Shown here: positions 23,551 to 32,978 of the stretch, piece after piece
Numbering within the stretch: the first letter of the stretch is position 1
Layout of the letters: each line of letters opens with the position of its first letter
Source: Pleurodeles waltl
Taxonomy: Eukaryota > Chordata > Amphibia > Caudata > Salamandridae
Direction of reading: 5' to 3'
Length of the DNA: 64,000 bases
Assembly (NCBI RefSeq): GCF_031143425.1
Contig: NC_090445.1
Span: forward strand, 1,195,888,691-1,195,952,690
Notes under the pieces: model-generated
What the model was told of the DNA's origin: nothing
Databases searched by the model: none
Seen by the model: the letters and a program-made list of their open reading frames with translations, nothing else
Program-made: the position numbers and the translations under genes

Positions 23551-24110
23551 GTGTTGATTTTCAGGCATGCTGCCACAAACTTTCCAGAGAGACTTCATGC
23601 TGAGATACAAGTAATTGCCTGGAATTTACAAGGTTCTAAAACTGCTATGAATTATAGGGCTGATAAATTAAGACAGCCAATCCGAAACTTTAAGGTGAGA
23701 GATAAGGTTTGGTTGTCTTCCAGTTTCTTGCCCACGTGGAATTTACCAGTCCAGTTCTGTCCTTGATATTTTGGTCCCTTTGGAATAACCAAACAGATCA
23801 ATACTGTTGCCTTCACATTACGTCCTCCTAATTCTTGGAAGATTCACCTCGCTTTTCATGCTTCTCATTTGAAACCTTATGTACCTCATTCTGCTCCTTC
23901 TCTTGTTATGGTGGATGGTGAGCCAGAATACAAGGTTAGTGAGACCTGTGACTTCTGAGTTTTCAGAGGTCAATTAGTTCTTCGAGTCATGAAAAGGCTA
24001 GCCAGCTAGTTAACTTTCATGCCTCTACAGTCAGTATTCCAAGATTGGTTCACCATTTTTTATCACCTTTCCTGACAAGCCTGGGAACTCAGGAGGGGGC
24101 TATTGTGTTT
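23551..24110 (+). pseudogene. Ty3-type integrase C-terminus and chromodomain remnant
   Basis: In one frame the sequence reads NFKVRDKVWLSS, a stop at 23,764-23,766, then YFGPFGITKQIN, FHASHLKPYV and VDGEPEYKV before another stop at 23,958. These are the known landmarks of the C-terminal integrase domain of chromodomain-containing Ty3 (Gypsy) elements: the VGDKVWLS strand, GPFxI, and the FHVSLLKP segment. A further piece to about 24,110 (RLVHHFLSPFPDKPG, GGGYC) matches the tail after the chromodomain, whose core is largely lost. This is the 3' end of a dead pol gene; the rest of pol is not visible to the left. Confidence 0.75.
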
Positions 24111-25080
24111 TGACTGTGGGACCTCTGCCATCTGGGAATCTGAGGTCTACACTGCCTTGCATGGCTCCATGCTTCCAAGTCATAAAATCATAAAACACAG
24201 CAAGAGGTCAGCACTTGTGTGCTGTGATTTTCACTCATCTGGGGCTGCCCTCTCTTGTTCTCCTGGTCTCCTATTGCTTATCCTCACCTCTCCAGTTCCA
24301 AAATGTCAGTCACCTGTGCAAGAGTTTGCAACTGTTTTTTAAAGCTACCACCCAGCTAATAGAGTTCTATTTTGTGTTCTCTTTTATTTTCCTTTTCCTT
24401 AATGGCTGTCCCTTCCTTTGTTAATTCCTGATTGTTCTAATTCGTTACGGTTCCTGTGGTGTGATTTTTGATGTCATTTCGTTTTTCTGTTCTTTTGCTT
24501 GAGAGGGGCTTCAACATTATTGGGTGGGGGTGGGGTGATTGCAACAATGCAATTGTCCTTCCATTGTTTCTTCACTCCCTCCACTTGCTGATCCTCACAC
24601 TTCACTCAAAAGAATTCCATTGTTAGATTAATTATTCTGATTTTTTTGTTCCTTTGAAATCACCATCCAGCAAGGAGGTGTTGTACGCCAACTTTTCTCC
24701 TGAGAATGTGGCAGCTTCTTGAGGACACTTGCCTACCATATATTCCAGTGTGTGGTGACATTGTGGCTTCGGGAAACAGTCACCGTTACCTCACACAGTG
24801 GAAGACCTGGAATCATATAAGTGTCCTGACCAGAACATCAGTACATTGACAGCACAAAGCTAAATAACCATGATAAAATTGGCCATATCATTCTATACAG
24901 TGTCTTGTTCAGAAGCCCCCAAAAGCCTATTAAAGATGCTGTGTCGGGATAAATGGGAAATGCATTATTTCCTGGCTCTAATCAAAAATTTCCAGAGAGC
25001 AGTTAAACACTAAGCTCACATAAGCATGATATACTTTCTTTTGTTCTAAAAATAGTACTAACAAGCATTTGCAATGCAAT
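24106..25080 (+). other. Possible decayed LTR and flank
   Basis: Directly after the integrase remnant the sequence begins TGTTTTGACTGTGGG, where the 3' LTR of such an element would start. No end, second LTR or target duplication was found, so the extent is unknown. No gene was seen. Confidence 0.3.
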
Positions 25081-25108
25081 GGGACGCGAGTTTGCTCGAG
25101 TTACAGCT

Positions 25109-25283
25109 AGAGAACAAAGAAAATTCATCTGCGGTTGCTGGAAATGCTGCCAAAATCCTCTCAGGTCAAGTACCACTCACAGGTGACTCTGACTTGACTG
25201 TGAAGTTCCTGTGAGTGGTATTTGACCTGAGAGGATTTTGGCAGCATTTCCAGCAACCCCAGATGAATTTTTCTTTGTTCTCT
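25109..25283. repeat. Long hairpin, 75-bp arms, 24-bp loop
   Basis: The left arm (25,109-25,183) is the near-perfect reverse complement of the right arm (25,208-25,283). Both contain the block ggattttggcagcatttcc or its complement. The right arm is the start of the first of two 318-bp repeats, so the left arm looks like a partial inverted copy of that unit. Confidence 0.85.
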
Positions 25284-25795
25284 ACTCTCTACTGATGAAA
25301 GCTAAACCCGGAAATGCTTGTCTTGAGATATACAGCAATGTCTGCACCAACTTTGGTGAAAAACTACAGATGATTTTCAAGTAAGCTCTAAATGTGAACT
25401 GCATTTACTAGGATGCAAAGGGGCAAACTGCTGGGATCTGAGGCAGTGTGCTCTCAACCCCCCTTTCTGTTTAAAAGGCTCCCTTGAGCCAGTGAGCTGA
25501 CAAGCTTTGGAGATGCACCTGTGTGGCTGTGAGTGGTACTTGACCGGAGAGAATTTTGGCAGCATTTCCAGCAACCCCAGATGACTTTTCTTTGTTCTCT
25601 ACTCTCTACTGATGAAGGGCTAAACCAAGAAACACATGTCTAGAGATATACAGTAATGTCTGCACCAACTTTGGTGAAAAACAACAGATAATTTTCAAGT
25701 AAGTGCTAAATGTGAACTGCATTTAACCAGGATTCAAAGGGGCGAACTGTGCTGGGATGTGAGGCAGTGTGCTCCCAACCCCCCTTCCAATTTTA
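25208..25795 (+). repeat. Two 318-bp tandem repeat units
   Basis: Units start at about 25,211 and 25,529 with 'gtgagtggta' and end with 'cagtgtgctc' and a C-rich run. Shared blocks include 'cagcatttccagcaacccc', 'ctctactgatgaa' and 'tgtctgcaccaactttgg'. They are about 90% similar by eye. No ORF is conserved. Confidence 0.8.
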
Positions 25796-25799
25796 TTTT

Positions 25800-27420
25800 G
25801 CAGTAGTCGTTTTGCACAAAAGGCGGCGGCAAATTGCACTGGCAACAAGGGAAAATTTCCACCATTGGTGGTGACCATACTGGGGATCAACGGAGTGATT
25901 CGGTAAATTCATATACTCGATTTAACATCTAGAAAACATATTAGTTTTGACATCTAGAACAGAAGTAACTAGAGACGGATATGGAATCAACGAATTTGGA
26001 GGGACAAAAAAGATGTGGTGTTCCATAGTTTATTTCAGAAGGGGAATGGCAGGTGAAGGGAAAAGAGCATTGGGGAAGGTGAGGCAGAGACGAGTATGAG
26101 TGTTGGGAGTGGGAGAGACCCACAAAAGCTGTTGTGAGAGAAGGACTGATTAGGTTTCAGTTGCATTTGAAGTCTGAAGACGAGTGTGTTTCTTTTGACA
26201 AAAAATGTCAAAACTGATTCAAAAATTGACAGCTTAGTAGAGAGTGTGGTTGAAGTTGTTTTTACACCACAACTCCGTCCAATTTCAAGGCATCTTTCCT
26301 TGAGTGAGAAAGACATGAGCAAGACAGTCCCTGGCAACGGAGGAAAATTAAAAGAAATAAGGGCATGAAGTGATAGGGATCCACGAAAAACATTTTGTGA
26401 ATAAGTTATGAGACAATCGTGAGGAAAATGAAGACATCCAACGGTAGAGTTTAAATATGTGTGAACTCATTGAATGTAGATAGACTGGCTAGGAATTAAT
26501 ATTCATGTCTCTGGAATGGAGCTATAGATGCTCACTGTGGATGGCTTACGTTAAAGTCACAAAAGATCCAGCTCCACATTTATTACCGCCCAAAGTTCAG
26601 ACAAGCACTTTTGTTGAACGATGACATTGGTTCTCGATTCTGGGACGGGTTTTAACTCTAACTCAGTGCATTGTCACTGGAACACTGTAGGGTTCATTGA
26701 AATATGATTTAAACCACTGCTGTTGAAAAATGCCTTATTTATGAATTGTGTTCGTGACAAACTACAGTTTTTCTCCAAACAGCGTGACATTTTTTTAATG
26801 TAAAAAAACATTCTCGAAAGCAAATTACTGTTTGGGAGCTGAAGTGGGAAAAAGCCTATATCCTTCATTTTGCATGTGAACAGCTGGGAATTTGTTTCGT
26901 GTTTTTAGTGTAACAGCGCTGAGAGGTCGGTTTTCCAATTAGTCTGCTGAGAGCAGTACATCAAACTAGTTAAATTTTCACCATTTGAAGTCTCTTTCCA
27001 GTAGAAGAAAAATGAATTAGTAAGAACTAATTTCGTTTCAAATCTTACCAGATGGAAAACAACTGTCTTGAAACTAGAGCGGTCAGTTGACAGGAAAAGT
27101 GCAAATAGAGTTGAAGTGGATCGTTGACATTTCTCTTTTGGTGGTTGACTGAAAACGAGACATTTATGCATAACTAAAATCTGTCTTTTCACATCTGCGT
27201 CATTTTACAACCCACAAGCTCTGTAAAATACTTCGAAGGAATACTTTTGAACCTTAAACTGAACTAGTAAAAAAATAATAATCTTTTTTTAGTTCTTGCA
27301 GTTAGAAATTCATGTCTGCATGTTAAAAGTGTTAGCTGGAAATCAGGGGTGTTATAATTTAGAATTTAACTGCACACGAATGAATGACTTTTTGTAAAAT
27401 GCACATTAGCTCTCCTCTAG
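25800..27420. other. Non-coding stretch, nothing recognised
   Basis: Short ORFs on both strands without a recognisable motif. No repeat of other parts of the window was seen. Confidence 0.45.
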
Positions 27421-27429
27421 CGCTCCCAA

Positions 27430-27560
27430 ACGCTTGGTGAACTGTGGAATAAGTATATAAAGTACTGGACCACGTAATTTGGTCATGTAACAAAGCCAAG
27501 ATTCAAACTCCTGGTTTTGGCATCTACATACCACCCACTGAGTGGGTCCACTAGATGCTG
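27430..27560 (-). repeat. Possible tRNA-derived SINE
   Basis: On the minus strand, CTCAGTGGGTGGTATG followed by CCAGGAGTTTGAATCTTGG resembles box A and box B of a tRNA-derived SINE, followed by an unrelated tail. Both boxes are imperfect and no target duplication was found. Confidence 0.35.
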
Positions 27561-27577
27561 ACAAGACAGCTATACGC

Positions 27578-27655
27578 TTTCTCTAATGAAGTAGCTTGGT
27601 AGTGTTGTATAGGTATTTCTAATGAAGTAGCTTGGTAGTGTTGTATAGGTATTTA
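27578..27655. repeat. 37-bp tandem duplication
   Basis: The 37-bp unit starting 'tctaatgaagtagcttgg' is repeated exactly twice in a row. Confidence 0.9.
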
Positions 27656-27659
27656 GCCA

Positions 27660-28625
27660 TATTTTAGACACATTATTTGAGCAAACTAAGCCTGTCCTTG
27701 TGCATTTTAGCTCAGTTACCTTTTCTTCAGGATCACTTTGTTTTTCCAGCATTAGCCACATTTGCAGTGCTGTTTTACTTTCTCTATCTAATTGTTCTTT
27801 CGCCTAGAAAAGCATCACGTTCTTAGTATTGCATGTATTTCACTACGTGCTTTCCTAAAGGCTGTAGTCAGATAGGGTTGCCAGCAAAAGTGATATGCTG
27901 TGTCTCTGACATTCACAGAAACGTACACATCCTTACGTGGGAACATTTTCCTAGAACATCAGTTGTTTTATTATAAAACACTTCTCTGTCCCATACACGT
28001 TCGAGGGAGATTCCATCAAGATGACCACGACTGCATGCTGATTGCTGAACGTCTTCGCTACAACTGCTTGTTTAGACTGCTGAATCTCTGGCCTATATGG
28101 GGACAGTGTCTTTTTAGACAACAGGCTTCCCTGCTTAGGTATGAGGGATGATGTCTTTCCAGGGGGGAAACCTGAAGGGAAGATTAGGGCTTGTCACGCT
28201 GTGCTCTAACATAGCTTAGATAGGAAATATTTATATATCACTCCTAGTGACAGTATGGTGGGACTGTTTTAGTGTTTTACTCTCATTGTCACAATTTTGC
28301 TTCTATTTAGTTTTATCATCCTAGTTACTGCAATAAGTGACATTTTATCTGTTATGCAGTTACTTCAATAAACCCTTATTGAACTATATTTTGCCTCTGT
28401 TTGTCTTTGCCTGTGTCAGACTAATGTAACCAAGAGAAAGGGATGGGGCGCTGCTAGTTAGCCGGAAAACCTGGATTAGGCCAACAGGTGTTACGTGGAG
28501 GTGTTCCAGGTGATTCTGCTGCCCAAATCCAGTAACCTCATTAGGATAATGAGAACTCAAACTTCTACCCAAGAATAAAATATTTCAAGCTGTCACAACA
28601 ATAAATGCTGATTCTGTTAAGGGCA
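27660..28625. other. Non-coding stretch, possible LTR end
   Basis: No coding signature. Around 28,368-28,420 an AATAAA is followed by a GT/CT-rich stretch, the arrangement of an LTR polyadenylation region, but no LTR boundaries could be fixed. Confidence 0.3.
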
Positions 28626-28627
28626 CA

Positions 28628-28830
28628 AATTCAATGATTATGATTCTCTTTCTTCCATGTAGTTTTATCAGCAGTCAATCAGAAACAATAAAGATGTTTA
28701 ACAGCTACAATTCCGCTGAACCACATGAACAACAACCATATACTCTCCTCCTTTTCCTCTCCAGTTCACCAATCTCAGTCCTCCTTGACCTTCAAAACTG
28801 GCAAACACCATCTTGACTGCCTTTTTCTTT
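28628..28830 (+). repeat. Interspersed repeat C, copy 1
   Basis: About 200 bp matching the reverse complement of 46,095-46,325. Shared blocks: 'gaaccacatgaac', 'catatactc', 'ctccttttcctc', 'cagtcctccttga' and 'atcttgactgcc'. Family unknown, non-coding. Confidence 0.65.
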
Positions 28831-29500
28831 GTGGATTATATTATTAAATCATTGTCCAGAAGAAAATCTTGCAACACCAATGTCCAAATAAACTATCAAA
28901 ACATCCGGTACGAAACTGCTGTTGGTTACACCGAACCTTCTGTCATAATTTCTGTTTCTGTTACGCATCTGAAATGGCATTATAATAGGAATTACAAACC
29001 ACATACCTCATGAGCTGTAGGAGGGAAAACACACTGAAAATATTAACATATACATTATATGCATAATAAAATCAATTACGAAATGCAGGATACATAAACC
29101 AATTTGAACACTCTGCATGTATTTGAGTGAGATAATCATTGCCTCCATGTCCTTAATAGAACTAAAAGTTCTTGTCACGACAGCTAGAACATGTTTTATT
29201 GTATGTCAGGGCGGGAGGCTCCGACTATGCTTGTTTAAAGCTGATCCACCACTACAGACCCCACATTAAGAGTAGGTTTGTAATAGAACTATTTAAAAGT
29301 AAAATAAGGAGACCAATCTGTGGTTTTCAATATGTCCTCAAACTTAGAACCTAACCCATATGCCTTGGAGTCCGTGGCTTCTCGAGTTGAAGGTGTCACA
29401 AAACTACTGACATCAGTCTTGGCTTCAGCCATGAACCATTTGACCTATCCAGCTAAGGTCCCTGCATACATTAGTTTATGAGGTTTTTGAAATGCAATCA
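28831..29500. other. Non-coding stretch, nothing recognised
   Basis: No ORF or repeat match seen. Confidence 0.4.
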
Positions 29501-29504
29501 AAAG

Positions 29505-29874
29505 CTACCCTTTGGTGTTAGACTTGGTAGGGTAGTCTTACCGCAAACCTTTTGCCTTCCTCCTCCATCTTTGCCTACCTTCTTTTTGTTGTCCTTAGGA
29601 CTGTGCACTCTACCACAGCTAACCAGTGCTAAAGTGCATGTGCTCACTCCAACCAAAAACATAGTAACATTTACTTTTTCTCAATTGGCATATTTATAAG
29701 TGCCTGTTACTATATGTACCCAAAGCCTATAAATTAAATGCTTCAGTTGGGCTTGCAGCACGTATTGTACCACCCACTTAAGTAGCCATTTACACTTGTT
29801 TCAGGCCTGCCATTGCAGCCTGTGCATGCATTTTAAACTGCTTTTTCTACCTGGAAAATAAACCTTTTGCCATG
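29505..29874 (+). repeat. Family A repeat, copy 2, left part
   Basis: Matches 200-580 of the window ('ccttaggactgtgcactctacc', 'ccagtgctaaagtgcatgtgctc'). It stops at the LTR element and resumes after it at 39,004 with sequence matching 580 onward, showing that the LTR element inserted into it. Confidence 0.7.
29870..29874. repeat. Left target-site duplication of LTR element
   Basis: CCATG just before the left LTR, repeated at 38,999-39,003 just after the right LTR. Confidence 0.85.
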
Positions 29875-32800
29875 TGTAGGAGGCTGGACTGGCTTGTAGT
29901 GAGTACCAAGGGGTACTTACACCTTGCACCAGGCCCAGGTATCCCTTATTAGTGTATAGGGTCTCTAGCAGCATAGGCTGATAGATAATGGTAGCTTAGC
30001 AGAGCAGCTTAGGCTGAACTAGGAGACGAGTGAAGCTCCTACAGTACCACTAGTGTCACTTGCACAATATCATAAGAAAACACAATACACAGATATACTA
30101 AAAATAAAGGTACTTTATTTTTATGACAATATGCCAAAGTATCTCAGTGTGTACCCTCAGTATGAGGATAGCAAATATACACAAGATATATGTACACAAT
30201 ACCAAAAATATGCAGTATAGTCTAAGAAAACAGTGCAAACAATGTATAGTTACAATAGGATGCAATGGGGACACATAGGGATAGGGGCAACACAAACCAT
30301 ATACTCCAAAAGTGGAATGCGAACCACGAATGGACCCCAAACCTATGTGACCTTGTAGAGGGTCGCTGGGACTGTAAGAAAACAGTGAGGGTTAGAAAAA
30401 TAGCCCACCCCAAGACCCTGAAAAGTGAGTGAAAAGTGCACTAAAGTTCCCCAAAGGACATAGAAGTCGTGATAGAGGAATTCTGCAGGAAAGACACAAA
30501 CCAGCAATGCAACAACAATGGATTTCCAGTTGAGGGTACCTGTGGAACAAGGGGACCAAGTCCAGAAGTCACAAGCAAGTCGGAGATGGGCAGATGCCCA
30601 GGAAATGCCAGCTGTGGATGCAAAGAAGCTGCTACTGGACAGTAGAAGCTGAGGATTCTGCAGGAACGACAAGGGCTAGAGACTTCCCCTTTGGAGGATG
30701 GATCCCCCACGCCGTGGAGAGTCGTGCAGAAGTGTTTTCCTGCCGAAAGACTGCCAACAAGCCTTGCTAGCTGCAAGTTGTGCGGTTAGCGTTTTTGGAT
30801 GCTGCTGTGGCCCAGGAGGGACCAGGATGTCGCCAATTGCGCCTGGGGACAGAGGGGGCGTCGAGCAAGGCAAGGAGCCCTCTCAGAAGCAGGCAGCACC
30901 CTCAGAAGTGCCGGAACAGGCACTTCGAAGAAGAGTGAAACAATGCTCACCCGAAGTTGCACAAAGGAGTCCCACGTCGCCGGAGACCAACTTAGAAAGT
31001 AGTGCAATGCAGGTTAGAGTGCCGTGGACCCAGGCTTGGCTGTGCACAAAGGATTTCCGCTGGAAGTGCACAGAGGCCGGAGTAGCAGCAAAAGTCGCGG
31101 TTCCCAGCAATGCAGTCTGGCGTGGGGAGGCAAGGACTTACCTTCACCAAACTTGGACTGAAGAGTCACTGGACTGTGGGAGTCACTTGGACACAGTTGC
31201 TGGATTCAAGGGACCTCGCTCGTCGTGCTGAGAGGAGACCCAAGGGACCGGTGATGCAGTTCTTTGGTGCCTGCGGTAGCAGGGGGAAGATTCCGTCGAC
31301 CCACGGGAGATTTCTTCGGAGCTTCTAGTGCAGAGAGGAGGCAGACTACCCCCACAGCATGCACCACCAGGAAAACTGTCGAGAAGGCGGCAGGATCAGC
31401 GTTACAGAGTTGCAGTAGTCATCTTTGCTACTTTGTTGCAGTTTTGCAGGCTTCCAGCGCGGTCAGCAGTCGATTCCTTGGCAGAAGGTGAAGAGAGAGA
31501 TGCAGAGGAACTCTGATGAGCTCTTGCATTCATTATCTAAGGAATTCCCCAAAGCAGAGACCCTAAATAGCCAGAAAAGAGGGTTTGGCTACTTAGGAGA
31601 GAGGATAGGCTAGCAACACCTGAAGGAGCCTATCAGAAGGAGTCTCTGACGTCACCTGCTGGCCCTGGCCACTCAGAGCAGTCCAGTGTGCCAGCAGCAC
31701 CTCTGTTTCCAAGATGGCAGAGGTCTGGAGCACACTGGAGGAGCTCTGGGCACCTCCCAGGGGAGGTGCAGGTCAGGGGAGTGGTCACTCCCCTTTCCTT
31801 TGTCCAGTTTCGTGCCAGAGCAGGGCTGAGGGGTCCCTGAACCGGTGTAGACTGGCTTATGCAGAAATGGGCACCATCTGTGCCCATGAAAGCATTTCCA
31901 GAGGCTGGGGGAGGCTACTCCTCCCCTGCCTTAACACCTTTTTCCAAAGGGAGAGGGTGTAACACCCTCTCTCTGAGGAAGTCCTTTGTTCTGCCATCCT
32001 GGGCCAAGCCTGGCTGGACCCCAGGAGGGCAGAAACCTGTCTGAGGGGTTGGCAGCAGCAGCAGCTGCAGTGAAACCCCTGAAAAGGCAGTTTGGCAGTA
32101 CCTGGGTCTGAGCTACAGACCCGTGGGATCATGGGATTGTGCCAACAATGCCAGGATGGCATAGAGGGGGCAATTCCATGATCTTAGACATGTTACATGG
32201 CCATATTCGGAGTTACCATTGTGTGTAGTGCACGCGTGTAATGGTGTACCCGCACTCACAAAGTCTGGGGAATTTGCCCTGAACAATGTGGGGGCACCTT
32301 GGCTAGTGCCAGGGTGCCCACACACTAAGTAACTTTGCACCTAACCTTTACCAGGTAAAGGTTAGACATATAGGTGACTTATAAGTTACTTAAGTGCAGT
32401 GGTAAATGGCTGTGAAATAACGTTGACGTTATTTCACTCAGGCTGCAGTGGCAGGCCTGTGTAAGAATTGACAGAGCTCCCTATGGGTGGCAAAAGAAAT
32501 GCTGCAGCCCATAGGGATCTCCTGGAACCCCAATACCCTGGGTACCTCAGTACCATATACTAGGGAATTATAAGGGTGTTCCAGTATGCCAATGTGAATT
32601 GGTGAAATTGGTCACTAGCCTGTTAGTGACAATTTGTACAGAGAGAGCATAACCACTGAGGTTCTGGTTAGCAGAGCCTCAGTGAGACAGTTAGGCACCA
32701 CACAGGGAACACATACTTATAGGCCACAAACTTATGAGCACTGGGGTCCTGACTAGCAGGGTCCCAGTGACACATAACAAACATACTGAAAACATAGGGT

Positions 32801-32925
32801 TTTCACTATGAGCACTGGGCCCTGGCTAGCAGGATCCCAGTGAGACAGTGAAAACACCCTGACATACACTCACAAACAGGCCAAAAGTGGGGGTAACAAG
32901 GCTAGAAAGAGGCTACTTTCTCACA
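29875..32925 (-). repeat. 3' LTR (left copy), 3,051 bp
   Basis: On the minus strand the LTR runs TGTGAGAAAG to CCTCCTACA, with the terminal TG and CA expected of LTRs. It has a GC-rich part (30,500-31,800) and AT-rich ends. ORFs of up to 177 aa in the GC-rich part carry no known motif and are treated as chance. No promoter element could be assigned with confidence. Confidence 0.93.
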
Positions 32926-32962
32926 CACACCCCCCCGCCCCCCCCCCCCCCCCCCCCCCCAA
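32926..32962 (-). promoter_or_regulatory. Polypurine tract, nearly pure poly-G
   Basis: Immediately before the 3' LTR the coding strand has about 30 G, broken by one C, followed by GTGTG. In an LTR element this is where the plus-strand primer is made. A homopolymer of this length is hard to sequence, so its exact length is uncertain. Confidence 0.7.
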
Positions 32963-32978
32963 ACGAAGGACAATAAGG

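Noticed and set aside
30698..31231. 177-aa plus-strand ORF in the left LTR, with a 179-aa partner in the right LTR (36,765-37,304)
   Set aside because: The frame is kept only because the two LTRs are nearly identical. It lies antisense to the element, overlaps other open frames and has no recognisable motif.
32926..32962. Poly-C stretch as an assembly gap filler or telomere-like repeat
   Set aside because: It lies exactly at the polypurine position next to the 3' LTR, so a biological explanation fits, although the length may still be wrong.
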